DNA of 64,000 nt from JAICKN01 sp036489565 (GTDB taxonomy: Bacteria; Acidobacteriota; Terriglobia; Terriglobales; Acidobacteriaceae). The stretch covers positions 41,084 to 105,083 of the forward strand of contig DASXFN010000019.1 of the NCBI GenBank assembly GCA_036489565.1, in the 5' to 3' direction. Shown piece by piece: positions 9,110 through 18,116 of the stretch. Under the pieces are notes generated by a model. It worked only from the letters and a program-made list of their open reading frames with translations, was not told the DNA's origin and searched no databases. The first letter of the stretch is position 1. The number at the start of each line of letters is the position of its first letter. The translations under genes and the position numbers were made by a program.

Positions 9110-10132
9110 TTGACATCTGACAAGCCCAACTCGCTCACCTACCAGGGACTTATCCTGCGCCTGCAATCCTTCTGGGCGGCACGTGGATGTGTTTTGCAGC
9201 AGCCCCATGACGTGGAAGTCGGCGCGGGCACCATGGCTCCGGAGACTTTTCTGCGGGTTTTAGGTCCGAAGCCCTATAAAGTTGCATACGTTCAGCCTTC
9301 GAGGCGGCCAGCGGATGGACGTTACGGCGAGAATCCCAACCGCCTGTTCAAGCACATGCAGCTTCAGGTGATTCTGAAGCCTCCGCCGCAAAATGTGCAG
9401 GAGCTTTATCTCGAATCTTTAGCCGCAATCGGAATCGACCTTCGGCAACATGACATCAAGTTTGAAGAAGACAATTGGGAGTCGCCAACGCTGGGTGCAT
9501 GGGGCATCGGCTGGCAGGTCATGCTCGATGGCCTTGAAATTACCCAGTTCACGTATTTCCAGCAATGCGGCGGAGTTGATCTCGACCCGATTTGTGCCGA
9601 ACTCACGTATGGTCTGGAGCGTATCGCCGCGTTTTTGCAAGATGTAAACAGCATTTATGACATCGTCTGGGCGCGCGATCCCGAGACAGGCCATGAAGTG
9701 AAATACGGCGATGTGCGGCTTGCCGATGAGTTGCAGTTTTCTGTATATAACTTTGAAGAAGCGGATGTCGAAAAGACCTGGAAGCACTTCGAACTTTACG
9801 AAGCTGAGTGTAAATCGCTCATCGGTAAATATTCCGCCTTGGGTCAAGATCGCAAGCCAGAAGACCGTAAGTCGATGATCGCCGTGAAGAAGCGCTTTCC
9901 TCTGCTGGGCGCCTACGATCTATGTCTGAAGTGTTCGCACCTGTTCAACATTCTCGACGCTCGTGGCGCGATTTCTGTCACCGAACGAGTAGGGGTGATT
10001 GCCCGTGTGCGAACTTTGGCCGTGGGAATCGCCAAGGCATGGGTGGACCAGCAGAATGCTTCTGAAGACAGAGAAGAGCTTGCGCCTGCCGCGAAAAAGG
10101 CGAACAAGAAGGAATTCGTGCCCGTATCGTGA
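9110..10132 (+). CDS. glyQ: Glycyl-tRNA synthetase alpha subunit
   Basis: Catalytic alpha subunit of the alpha2beta2 bacterial glycyl-tRNA synthetase (class II). The 340-residue product begins near LTYQGLILRLQSFWAARGC and shows EVGAGTMAPETFLR, YVQPSRRPADGRYGENPNR and TYFQQCGGVDLDP, all diagnostic. The most plausible start is TTG at 9110 (MTSDKPNSLTYQG) with GGAC a few bases upstream; there is no suitable ATG before the conserved block. It is about 35 residues longer than the E. coli subunit, with a Lys/Glu/Ala-rich tail (EELAPAAKKANKK). glyS follows 308 bases later, an unusually wide spacer filled by repeat DNA. Confidence 0.95.
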   Translation: MTSDKPNSLTYQGLILRLQSFWAARGCVLQQPHDVEVGAGTMAPETFLRVLGPKPYKVAYVQPSRRPADGRYGENPNRLFKHMQLQVILKPPPQNVQELYLESLAAIGIDLRQHDIKFEEDNWESPTLGAWGIGWQVMLDGLEITQFTYFQQCGGVDLDPICAELTYGLERIAAFLQDVNSIYDIVWARDPETGHEVKYGDVRLADELQFSVYNFEEADVEKTWKHFELYEAECKSLIGKYSALGQDRKPEDRKSMIAVKKRFPLLGAYDLCLKCSHLFNILDARGAISVTERVGVIARVRTLAVGIAKAWVDQQNASEDREELAPAAKKANKKEFVPVS

Positions 10133-10440
10133 GGCTTAAGTTGTCACGTTTTGAAACTTTGTTAGAAGTTACATCGTTTCAGTTGTCACCGTTCCAGGTT
10201 GTCATTAGTTTCAAGTTGTCATCCTGAGCGAAGCAAGAACTTCGCTTTTGCGAAGTTCTTGCGCAGTCGAAGGACCCCTATAGCAAAGATGTCGCTGAAC
10301 TCTAGGGATTCTTCGACTTCGCCGATTTGCTTAGCAGCAAATCAGCTCCGCTCAGAATGACAAGGTAATGGGTGAAAGCAATTACAGGTGAGACCAATAG
10401 GCCACAAGGTCCGGAGCTCACCAAAAAGTTCTAAAACACA
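10133..10440. other. glyQ-glyS spacer with repeat doublet
   Basis: A 308-base spacer inside the glyQ-glyS pair. It begins with three GTTGTCA-containing fragments that look like decayed copies of the repeat, then carries the head-to-head repeat doublet annotated separately. No gene is seen. Confidence 0.6.
10216..10364. repeat. REPIN-like head-to-head pair of TTGTCATCCTGAGCG repeats
   Basis: Copy 1 (10216-10280) runs TTGTCATCCTGAGCG, then a perfect 11-bp hairpin AAGAACTTCGC-TTTT-GCGAAGTTCTT, then GCAGTCGAAGGACCCCTA. Copy 2 (10303-10364) is the same arrangement inverted, ending CCGCTCAGAATGACAA, with its own inner hairpin GATTTGCT/AGCAAATC. Two inverted REP-like units around a short spacer is the REPIN layout. 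The same family recurs at 19078, 19882, 23640, 24213 and (diverged) 25238. Confidence 0.8.
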
Positions 10441-12591
10441 ATGCCCGATTTCCTGATCGAAATAGGAACCGAAGAGATTCCCGCGCGGATGATTGAACCC
10501 GCCGCTGCCGAACTGCAAAAGCGGCTGGGCGATCTGTTGACACGCGAGCGCCTGCCGGCCACCAACGTCATCGAATGCTTCAATACGCCGCGACGGCTGG
10601 CGCTGATTGCCTCCGGCATTCCTGCCGCGCAGCCCGACGTAACGGAACAAGCGTCGGGTCCATCGGTGGCAGTTGCCTTTAAGGACGGCCAGCCTACTCC
10701 GGCGGCCCATGCCTTCGCCAAAAAAGCCGGCGTGGATGTTGGGAAACTCGAAAAAGTCTCTACGCCCAAGGGTGAATATCTTTCCGCGAAGATCACGAAA
10801 AAGGGACGCCCCGCTGCTGAAGTTCTCACTGAATTGTTGCCGAAAGAAATTGCCTCGCTGTACTGGCCTAAGAACATGTACTGGCAAAAGCCGAGCGAGC
10901 GCTTTGTTCGTCCCATCCGCTGGCTGGTCGCCATGCTGGATAGCCAAGTCGTTCCCCTTGAGTTCGCTGGGCTTCGCGCGGGAAAAACTTCACGAGGCCA
11001 CCGGCAACTGGGAAATGAAAGTGTCGAAATCACCAGCGCCGATTCCTACGCCAACGCGCTTTATGAAGCGAAAGTCATGGCCCAGGACGCGCGCAAAATG
11101 CTCATCACCGAGCAATTGAAGTTCACCGCCAGGCTTGCGAATGGTTTTGTGCGTCCCGACGATTCGCTTCTCGATACGGTTGTGAACCTCACCGAATGGC
11201 CTTCTGTGGTACTGGGCGAGTTCGATCCGGAATTCTTGTCGTTGCCGGAGGAAATTCTGGTGACGGTGATGCGCGATCACCAGAAATATTTTGCCGTCGA
11301 GGATGGTCAGGGCAAACTGCTCCCCAACTTTCTCGCCGTCCTCAACACCGATGGCGATCCCCAGGGAATGATTCGCCACGGCCATGAGCGCGTATTGCGC
11401 GCCCGCTTCAACGATGCGCGCTTTTTCTGGCAGACCGATCAAAAGCGGCCGTTGCGCGAACGCGTCGAATTACTCAAGAACGTCACCTTCCAAAAAGATT
11501 TAGGTAGCTATTACGACAAAACCATTCGTGTGCAGCACCTGTGCAGCGGTTTGAGTGAAATTATCCGCCAAAACGGCGGAACCATCCGTCCCGGAATCGT
11601 GCATAAGGCTGTTTGTCTCGCGAAAACAGACCTGACCACGGAATTGGTGAAAGAATTCACCGAACTCCAGGGGATCGTCGGTGGTCTATACGCTCGGGTG
11701 CAGGCACTTGATCCCGATCTTCCGGAAGCGAACCGCCTGGCCATCGCGGAAGCCGTGTACGATCATTACAAGCCCGAGTCCATGGATGACTCCGTTCCTC
11801 GCAGCACCGAGGCCGCGGTTGTTTCCATCGGCGACAAAGCTGACAGCATCGCCGGAATGTTTGCTTTAGGATTGGTGCCCAGCGGATCGAAAGATCCGTT
11901 TGCGCTGCGCCGCCAGGCAAACGGAATTGTTAAGACTATCGCCGAGCACAAGCTGCCTATCCAAATCTCCACATTGATGAAAGATGCCCGCGCAGGATAC
12001 GCAGGCTCCGCGGCGGAAAAGAAATTCACCAATGCGGAGTACACGAAATCCGTGGAAGCATTTTTCCGAGAGCGCGTGGAGTTTTATCTCCGCGAAGCGC
12101 TCGGATTCAGGTATGACGTGGTGAATGCAGTACTGGCAGAGGGATCTGATGCTGTTGGTGATGCCGTTGCGCGCACCAAAGCTGTCAGCGACGTTCTGCC
12201 CGTGCCGGAATTCCAGGCCGTGGCGGCAGCCTCGAAGCGAATCAGAAATATCCTGAAGCAGGCGGGAGAGAAAAAACTTCGCATCGCCGAAATATTTGAA
12301 CTGTTTGCAGGTGTGGCGGAGGAAGAGAAAATTCTTGCTGCTTATCTGCAGCAGAATTCCTCTAAAATCGAGGCGCACCGCGAGAAAAAGGAATACAAAG
12401 AAGCGCTCCTGCTCCTCTCAAGCGCTCGCGAACCGGTAGACAAGTTTTTTGACAAAGTTATGGTTATGGTTGATGACGAGCGTATTCGTGCGAATCGGCT
12501 GGCCTTGCTGCAAACGCTGCTCAAGGAATTCTCTACAATCGCCGATTTCTCTGAGATCGTGACCGAAGGTACCAAAGAATCCTCAAAATAA
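10441..12591 (+). CDS. glyS: Glycyl-tRNA synthetase beta subunit
   Basis: Beta subunit of the heterotetrameric glycyl-tRNA synthetase, involved in tRNA binding. The 716-residue product starts with the family signature MPDFLIEIGTEEIPARMI and contains FPKSMxW-like YWPKNMYWQKPSERFVRPIRW, the HD-type segment VTVMRDHQKYFAVE, and SKDPFALRRQANGIVK. The C-terminal DALR-type anticodon-binding region is present (FFDKVMVM near the end). Length is normal. The start ATG at 10441 has no strong Shine-Dalgarno; it lies after the repeat-filled spacer. ppdK begins 13 bases after the stop. Confidence 0.95.
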   Translation: MPDFLIEIGTEEIPARMIEPAAAELQKRLGDLLTRERLPATNVIECFNTPRRLALIASGIPAAQPDVTEQASGPSVAVAFKDGQPTPAAHAFAKKAGVDVGKLEKVSTPKGEYLSAKITKKGRPAAEVLTELLPKEIASLYWPKNMYWQKPSERFVRPIRWLVAMLDSQVVPLEFAGLRAGKTSRGHRQLGNESVEITSADSYANALYEAKVMAQDARKMLITEQLKFTARLANGFVRPDDSLLDTVVNLTEWPSVVLGEFDPEFLSLPEEILVTVMRDHQKYFAVEDGQGKLLPNFLAVLNTDGDPQGMIRHGHERVLRARFNDARFFWQTDQKRPLRERVELLKNVTFQKDLGSYYDKTIRVQHLCSGLSEIIRQNGGTIRPGIVHKAVCLAKTDLTTELVKEFTELQGIVGGLYARVQALDPDLPEANRLAIAEAVYDHYKPESMDDSVPRSTEAAVVSIGDKADSIAGMFALGLVPSGSKDPFALRRQANGIVKTIAEHKLPIQISTLMKDARAGYAGSAAEKKFTNAEYTKSVEAFFRERVEFYLREALGFRYDVVNAVLAEGSDAVGDAVARTKAVSDVLPVPEFQAVAAASKRIRNILKQAGEKKLRIAEIFELFAGVAEEEKILAAYLQQNSSKIEAHREKKEYKEALLLLSSAREPVDKFFDKVMVMVDDERIRANRLALLQTLLKEFSTIADFSEIVTEGTKESSK

Positions 12592-12604
12592 ACAAAGGAC
12601 GGAT

Positions 12605-15358
12605 ATGGCAACTAGCACACTCCCCGAAACTGAAGTACAGGAACGCAAGCAGGAAAATAATAAGCAGGGTGGAACTAAGTATGTTTACTCATTCGGCGGC
12701 GGCAAAGCCGATGGCCACGGCAAAATGAAAGACGTGCTCGGCGGCAAAGGCGCAGGTCTTGCCGAAATGACGAGTGCCGGTTTGCCGGTGCCTCCCGGAT
12801 TCACCATCCAGACCGAAGCTTGCCGCGAGTACATGCGGCATGGGGATGTCTCGAAAGAAGTGAACCGCCAGATGGATGAAGCTCTTCGCCAACTAGAAGA
12901 GTTGCAGGGCCAGAAACTCGGCCAGGGCGACAATCCTCTGCTCGTCAGCGTCCGCTCCGGCGCCAAGTTCTCCATGCCCGGCATGATGGATACGATCCTG
13001 AACCTCGGCTTGAACGACAAGAGCGTTGAATCCTTGGCCAAGCGCAGCAACAATCCCCGCTTTGCTTATGACTCTTATCGCCGCCTCATTCAGATGTTCT
13101 CGAGCGTCGTTCTGGAAATTCCCAAGAGCGAATTCGAAGAAGTGTTTGACGCCAAGAAGAAAGCAAAAAAAGCCAAGCTCGACACCGATCTCGACGCGAA
13201 GGCGCTGAAAGAAGTCATCGAAGAATACAAGAAGGTCGTAAAGAAGCACGCCAAGCGCGACTTCCCGCAGGACGCGCATGATCAGCTTGTCATGTCTCGC
13301 GACGCCGTCTTCCGCTCCTGGCAGAACGACCGTGCCAAGCACTACCGCCGCATCAACAACATTGACGACATGCTCGGTACAGCCGTCAACGTGCAAGCCA
13401 TGGTTTACGGAAACCTCGGTGATACCAGCGGCACTGGCGTCGGTTTCACGCGCAACCCGGCGATCGGAACCAAAGAGTTTTACGGCGAGTTCCTGATGAA
13501 CGCGCAGGGCGAAGATGTGGTTGCCGGTATCCGCACGCCGGTTCCAATTCTCGAACTGCAAAAAGTGATGCCGGCGGTGTACGACCAGCTTCGCGACATC
13601 ACCACGCGTCTCGAAAAACACTATCGCGACATGCAGGATTTCGAGTTCACCATTCAGGAAGGCAAGCTCTACATGCTGCAAACGCGAAACGGCAAGCGCA
13701 CCGGTCGCGCCGCGGTCCGCGTGGGAATTCAGATGGTCGAAGAAGGTTTGATCACCAAGGAAGAAATGATCTTCCGCGTTGAACCGAATCAGCTTTACGA
13801 CTTTCTGGTTCCCCGACTCGATGAAAAGAAAACCAAAGTCGAAGTGCTGGCCACCGGCTTGCCTGCCTCTCCTGGCGCGGCTGTCGGACAAATCGTCTTC
13901 TCCGCTGATGAAGCGGTAGAAAAAGCCGGACACGGCGCGAAGAAGAACCCTGTGATTCTGGTCCGGGCTGAAACTACTCCTGAAGACATTCACGGCATGG
14001 AAGTCGCCGCCGGAATTCTTACCTCGCGCGGCGGCATGACCAGCCACGCAGCCGTCGTTACCCGCGGCATGGGCAAGTGCTGCGTTGCCGGAGCGGGCGA
14101 CATTCACGTGGATGAAAAGAAGCGCGAGATGCACGCCAAAGGTCAGGTCTTTAGAGCCGGAGACTGGATCTCGCTCGATGGCACCACCGGTCGAGTAATC
14201 AAGGGCAAACTCGGCACGCTCGATGCTTCACCCGACGATCCCGAGTTGCAAAAGCTGATGAGCTGGTCGGAGCCCTTCCGTAAATTAGGCGTTCGCGCCA
14301 ATGCCGACATTCCGCGTGATGCTATTCAGGCACGCGCGTTCGGAGCGGAAGGCATCGGTCTTTGCCGCACCGAGCACATGTTCTTCGGCGAAGAAAAACT
14401 TCCTCACATGCGCGCCATGATTCTGGCGAGCACGGAAAAAGATCGCCGTGCTGCACTGAAAAAGCTTTTGCCCTTGCAGCGAAAAGACTTCATCGGCGTC
14501 TTCCGCGCCATGGACGGCTTCCCGGTCACCATTCGGCTCCTGGATCCTCCTTTGCACGAATTTCTGCCACGCCGTGAAGATTTGATGGTCGAAATCGCCG
14601 TACTCGAAGCCACTAAGCCGAAGTCTCCAAAGCTGGGTGGCCTGAAGAAGCTGCTGCGTCGCGTCGAAGACCTGCATGAATTCAACCCCATGCTTGGCCA
14701 TCGCGGATGCCGCCTGGGCATTACTTATCCTGAGATCACCGAGATGCAAGCCCGCGCCATCTTCGAAGCCGCTCTTGCCGTTGCAAAAGACGGCGGAAAA
14801 GTTTTTCCCGAAGTGATGGTGCCCCTCACCGCCACTGTGAAGGAAATGGCCAATCAGGGTGCGATCATTCGCCGCGTAGCCGAAGAAGTGTTCAAGGAAA
14901 AAGAGCGCAAGATCGACTACAAAGTCGGAACGATGATCGAATTGCCCCGCGCCGCTTTAGTGGCAAATGAAATCGCGGAGGAAGCCGAGTTCTTTTCGTT
15001 CGGCACCAACGATCTCACGCAAACCACCTTTGGTTTCTCGCGTGACGACATCAACAAGGTGCTGCCAACGTATCTTGCGGAAGGCATCCTGAAGCAGGAT
15101 CCGTTTGCCGTGCTCGACCGTGACGGTGTTGGTCAGCTCGTAAAAATGGCCACCGAACGCGGACGCAAGACTCGCTCAAATCTCAAGGTCGGCATCTGCG
15201 GAGAACACGGCGGCGAACCATCGTCGGTCGAGTTCTGCCATCAGATTGGCCTGAACTACGTCTCCTGCTCGCCTTTCCGCGTGCTGACGGCAAGACTCGC
15301 GGCGGCGCAGGCAGCGGCAATGGATAAGTTGGGAGTCGAGGCAGGACGAACCAAGTAA
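12605..15358 (+). CDS. ppdK: Pyruvate, phosphate dikinase
   Basis: Interconverts pyruvate, ATP and phosphate with phosphoenolpyruvate, AMP and pyrophosphate. The 917-residue protein has the N-terminal ATP-grasp domain (KYVYSFGGGKADGHGKMKDVLGGKGAGLAEM split over residues 26-60; VSVRSGAKFSMPGMMDTILNLG), the central phosphohistidine domain (LTSRGGMTSHAAVV, catalytic His) and the C-terminal PEP/pyruvate barrel (GICGEHGGEPSSVEF, FGTNDLTQTTFG). An inserted Lys-rich stretch near residues 180-215 is ordinary for the family. The start ATG has GGACGGAT upstream. It may be co-transcribed with glyS (13-base gap). A mosaic of hairpin repeats follows. Confidence 0.95.
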   Translation: MATSTLPETEVQERKQENNKQGGTKYVYSFGGGKADGHGKMKDVLGGKGAGLAEMTSAGLPVPPGFTIQTEACREYMRHGDVSKEVNRQMDEALRQLEELQGQKLGQGDNPLLVSVRSGAKFSMPGMMDTILNLGLNDKSVESLAKRSNNPRFAYDSYRRLIQMFSSVVLEIPKSEFEEVFDAKKKAKKAKLDTDLDAKALKEVIEEYKKVVKKHAKRDFPQDAHDQLVMSRDAVFRSWQNDRAKHYRRINNIDDMLGTAVNVQAMVYGNLGDTSGTGVGFTRNPAIGTKEFYGEFLMNAQGEDVVAGIRTPVPILELQKVMPAVYDQLRDITTRLEKHYRDMQDFEFTIQEGKLYMLQTRNGKRTGRAAVRVGIQMVEEGLITKEEMIFRVEPNQLYDFLVPRLDEKKTKVEVLATGLPASPGAAVGQIVFSADEAVEKAGHGAKKNPVILVRAETTPEDIHGMEVAAGILTSRGGMTSHAAVVTRGMGKCCVAGAGDIHVDEKKREMHAKGQVFRAGDWISLDGTTGRVIKGKLGTLDASPDDPELQKLMSWSEPFRKLGVRANADIPRDAIQARAFGAEGIGLCRTEHMFFGEEKLPHMRAMILASTEKDRRAALKKLLPLQRKDFIGVFRAMDGFPVTIRLLDPPLHEFLPRREDLMVEIAVLEATKPKSPKLGGLKKLLRRVEDLHEFNPMLGHRGCRLGITYPEITEMQARAIFEAALAVAKDGGKVFPEVMVPLTATVKEMANQGAIIRRVAEEVFKEKERKIDYKVGTMIELPRAALVANEIAEEAEFFSFGTNDLTQTTFGFSRDDINKVLPTYLAEGILKQDPFAVLDRDGVGQLVKMATERGRKTRSNLKVGICGEHGGEPSSVEFCHQIGLNYVSCSPFRVLTARLAAAQAAAMDKLGVEAGRTK

Positions 15359-15363
15359 AATCT

Positions 15364-15430
15364 TTAACCGCAGAGCGCGGAGGTCGCAGAGGGAATGATT
15401 TTTCTCGGCGATCTCCACGTTCTCTGAACA
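15364..15430. repeat. CGCAGAG-type inverted repeat, copy 1
   Basis: Begins TAACCGCAGAGCGCGGAGG and ends with a roughly complementary GGCGATCTCCACGTTCTCTG arm. It belongs to the same family as 15591-15647 and, as a half copy, 20753-20784. It lies directly downstream of ppdK. Confidence 0.6.
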
Positions 15431-15444
15431 CGATATGTACAGTC

Positions 15445-15570
15445 GTGGAAGAGCGGCCATTCATGGCCGCGAAAAAGGATTTTTTAGGAAAAGGGCTTCA
15501 GCCCCGGGCGCTAAAGCGCGGGATACTGATTGATGTATGCTAACGCGGCTCTGAAGCGCCGCTCTTCCAC
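15445..15570. repeat. 126-bp nested-palindrome element with 13-bp terminal inverted repeats
   Basis: The termini are exact inverted repeats: GTGGAAGAGCGGC at 15445-15457 and GCCGCTCTTCCAC at 15558-15570. Inside are further small palindromes: GCGGCCATTCATGGCCGC, GGGCTTCAGCCC and GCGCTAAAGCGC. No reading frame is present. It sits between convergent genes. The structure resembles a MITE or a complex REP cluster; no target-site duplication was evident. Confidence 0.75.
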
Positions 15571-15590
15571 AATTTTGTACTTGCTGCACT

Positions 15591-15647
15591 TTCCGCGAAG
15601 AAGACGCAGAGTAAGAACTGTTTCGGCGACCTCTGCGTTCTCGGCGG
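15591..15647. repeat. CGCAGAG-type inverted repeat, copy 2
   Basis: A hairpin with CGCAGAG at 15605-15611 pairing with CTCTGCG at 15631-15637, flanked by TTCCGCGAAGAAGA and TTCTCGGCGG. It is related to 15364-15430. The two copies flank the 126-bp element, and the whole may end transcription of both convergent genes. Confidence 0.6.
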
Positions 15648-15653
15648 TATTCC

Positions 15654-16247
15654 TTACTGCACCTTTTGCAACCGCGCAATCAACTTCTGCGCCAAATTTT
15701 CTTCCGATTCCGACCACAACAAGCGGGCGCTTGCCCCGGAATTCTTCTCGATGTTGGCACTGAACTCCACCAGCTTCTGCACATTCGCTAGAATCTTAGA
15801 TTCCGTGTCCTGCGTGTATTTCACCTGCTCTTGCAAGAACGGCGCGTCACTTCCGAAATCAATTTCCACATGGCCCTCTTGCTCGTAAGAGGCCTCATCG
15901 AACTCCGGTCCACGGGCGATAAACCTCACTATGGCAGGTTGCAACGTCCACTGCGCGCCATCTTCAGCCGGGGCCCATAAGTCCCACGCGCCTTCAAACA
16001 CGTAGGCATAATCTTCATGCGACTGTTCAGCAGCCAACTGCACGGCCTCCTCGGGAGGCACCGCCGGCCGGAATCGCTGCTCAAACACTGTGGCTTCATT
16101 CCACGAAACCGCGTGCAGCGACAAATATGTAATCCCCGGATGCTCCTGGGAAAAAGGGAACTGTTGCATGACGGCAACGGTGTGCCGCAGCAATTCTTCG
16201 AACTCAAGTCGCGGAAACCACAAGCTCAAATAAAGAGGGTCTGACAT
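15654..16247 (-). CDS. Conserved hypothetical protein (possible cytosolic)
   Basis: I do not recognise this family. From ATG 16247 the product is 197 residues, beginning MSDPLYLSLWFPRLEFEELL. It is acidic, without a signal peptide or membrane segment. It alternates predicted strands (LYLSLWFP, ITYLSLHAVSW, YAYVFEGAWDLW, HVEIDFGSDAPF) with a C-terminal helical part rich in Lys/Glu (SKILANVQKLVEFSANI). The frame is open 17 codons upstream to 16298, overlapping the next gene's frame, but MSDPLYLS is the better start. It is divergent from the M50 protease gene. Confidence 0.7.
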   Translation of the reverse strand: MSDPLYLSLWFPRLEFEELLRHTVAVMQQFPFSQEHPGITYLSLHAVSWNEATVFEQRFRPAVPPEEAVQLAAEQSHEDYAYVFEGAWDLWAPAEDGAQWTLQPAIVRFIARGPEFDEASYEQEGHVEIDFGSDAPFLQEQVKYTQDTESKILANVQKLVEFSANIEKNSGASARLLWSESEENLAQKLIARLQKVQ

Positions 16248-16358
16248 ATCAGTCTTCGTATAATTACCACCTGCTCTAATTGTATAACCGGATTGCATAA
16301 GTGGAGAGGGCCGCGCAGGGCCTGCAGCCCGCGCGTGATACCATCGAAATCAACGCAA

Positions 16359-17048
16359 ATGCCCCTGAATTACGTGGTAATCGCCTTTCAGCTGATCGCA
16401 TTCCTGTTCGCCATCAGCGTTCATGAATCGGCCCATGCGTGGATGGCCAATCGCTGTGGTGACCCCACCGCGCGCATGCTGGGGCGCGTTACGCTGAACC
16501 CCATCAAGCACATTGATCTTTTTGGGACAATCATTTTTCCCGCGATTTGTCTGCTCACGCATTTTCCCGTCTTCGGATGGGCCAAGCCCACTCCGGTGGA
16601 CACCAGAAACTTCCGCAATCCGGTGAGGGACGACATTCTTACCTCCATCGTCGGCCCCATCAGCAATTTTCTGGTTGCTGTTTGCGCGACGTTTTTATTG
16701 ATTATTTTAAAATTGAGTTCATCTTTTGGCGGAGAGGTCGTTTCAGGGATGGTCACCGGCGGCGTAAATGCGCAGTCGGGATCGATCCTGGTGCCCGTCT
16801 GTCTGCTCTTGTATCAGTTTTTGATCATCAATGTGATCCTTGCGGTTTTTAACCTGATCCCGGTCCCGCCCCTCGACGGCAGCCATGTGATCCGCCACCT
16901 GCTTCCCGAACAGGTACTTCGTGTTTACGATATGGTAGGTTGGATTGGCCTGTTGGCCTTGGTCTATTTAGGCGGAGGGATTCTGGACCGGATATTGAGC
17001 CCCTTCTTGTTTGTTTTTCAATATATTTTGGTGACTGCAAAAATCTAA
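16359..17048 (+). CDS. Site-2 protease-family (M50) membrane metalloprotease
   Basis: Integral membrane zinc protease of the compact, PDZ-less M50 type, likely cutting transmembrane substrates. The 229-residue product has the zinc motif HESAH in the first membrane segment (ISVHESAHAWMANR) and the third-ligand motif NLIPVPPLDGS late in the protein, with about five hydrophobic segments. The frame extends 22 codons upstream to 16293, but ATG 16359 (MPLNYVVIAFQ) fits the family start. The stop overlaps the trpS start by one base (TAATG). This protease-trpS-scpA-scpB order is a familiar neighbourhood in several phyla. Confidence 0.88.
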   Translation: MPLNYVVIAFQLIAFLFAISVHESAHAWMANRCGDPTARMLGRVTLNPIKHIDLFGTIIFPAICLLTHFPVFGWAKPTPVDTRNFRNPVRDDILTSIVGPISNFLVAVCATFLLIILKLSSSFGGEVVSGMVTGGVNAQSGSILVPVCLLLYQFLIINVILAVFNLIPVPPLDGSHVIRHLLPEQVLRVYDMVGWIGLLALVYLGGGILDRILSPFLFVFQYILVTAKI

Positions 17049-18106
17049 TGCCTCCTCGTCTTAGCAACCGCAAACGTGTGCTCAGTGGAATGCGCTCCAC
17101 TGGCAAACTTCATCTTGGAAATTTCGTTGGCGCTCTCGATAACTGGGTCCGCATGCAGGACCAGTATGAGTGCTTCTTTTTTGTCGCTGACTGGCATGCC
17201 CTCACCACCGACTATGCCGATACTTCAAAGGTAAAAGAAAATTCCCTTGAGGTGCTTCTGGACTGGCTTGCCGCCGGGCTTGACCCTGAGCGCTGCACCA
17301 TGTTCATCCAGTCGCATGTGCCGCAGCACGCGGAGTTGCACTTGCTTTTCTCCATGATCACGCCGCTGGGCTGGCTGGAGCGCGTTCCCACTTACAAAGA
17401 GCAGCGCGAAAATATCACCGAGAAAGATCTTGGGACGTACGGTTTTTTGGGTTACCCCGTGTTGCAATCAGCCGACATTTTGATTTACCAGGGCGACTTT
17501 GTTCCCGTCGGCGAAGACCAGGTTCCCCATGTCGAATTGACTCGCGAGATCGCGAGACGCTTCAATTTGTTCTACCAGCGCAAGGGCATGCTGGTATTTC
17601 CAGAGCCGCAGCCATTGCTCACGCCCGCCGCCAAACTCCCCGGAACCGATGGCCGCAAGATGTCAAAATCTTACGGAAACACCATCCTGCTCACCGACCC
17701 AGAGCCCATCGTGCGACAGAAACTCAAGACGATGGTCACGGATCCGGCCCGCGTCCGGCGCAGCGATCCCGGAAATCCCGACGTATGTCCTGTTGGAGAC
17801 TTGCACAAAATCTTCAGCGACCGTGAAACTATCGTCAAGGTGGATGTAGGCTGCCGCTCAGCTGGAATTGGATGCATCGAGTGCAAAAGCTGGGCCGCCG
17901 ACCACCTGGTGGAAATCCTGAACCCCATGCAGGAGCGCCGTAAAAAATACGAAGAGAATCCCCGCCTTGCCTGGGATATTCTGGAGGCAGGCTCGGCCCG
18001 CGCCCGCAAGGTTGCGGAGGGGACAATGAACGAAGTCCGCGAGGCGATGGGCATGTCGGCGGAGTACGAACCGCCGCAAGCAAGTCAGCAGGCAAAACAA
18101 AGTTGA
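17048..18106 (+). CDS. trpS: Tryptophanyl-tRNA synthetase
   Basis: Class I synthetase charging tRNA-Trp. The 352-residue product begins MPPRLSNRKRVLSGMRSTG and shows the HIGH-equivalent TGKLHLGNF, the tryptophan pocket segment (FLGYPVLQSADILIY), and the KMSKS loop DGRKMSKSYGN. The frame is open further upstream to 16940, but that part overlaps the M50 gene; ATG 17048 shares one base with the M50 stop, giving coupled translation. The C-terminal part has two cysteine-containing turns (DVCPVG, CRSAGIGCIECK), as in TrpS enzymes with an auxiliary metal-site segment; I cannot tell if a cluster is bound. Confidence 0.94.
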   Translation: MPPRLSNRKRVLSGMRSTGKLHLGNFVGALDNWVRMQDQYECFFFVADWHALTTDYADTSKVKENSLEVLLDWLAAGLDPERCTMFIQSHVPQHAELHLLFSMITPLGWLERVPTYKEQRENITEKDLGTYGFLGYPVLQSADILIYQGDFVPVGEDQVPHVELTREIARRFNLFYQRKGMLVFPEPQPLLTPAAKLPGTDGRKMSKSYGNTILLTDPEPIVRQKLKTMVTDPARVRRSDPGNPDVCPVGDLHKIFSDRETIVKVDVGCRSAGIGCIECKSWAADHLVEILNPMQERRKKYEENPRLAWDILEAGSARARKVAEGTMNEVREAMGMSAEYEPPQASQQAKQS

Positions 18107-18116
18107 GCAGCTGTTC

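Noticed and set aside
12893..14134. 413-codon minus-strand frame opposite ppdK
   Set aside because: It lies wholly inside ppdK, whose domains are intact; composition (His/Arg/Phe-rich) is typical of antisense of a GC-rich gene.
15445..15570. CRISPR-like array suspected from repeated short motifs
   Set aside because: The motifs are nested palindromes of different sequence, not regular direct repeats with unique spacers; no cas gene is near.
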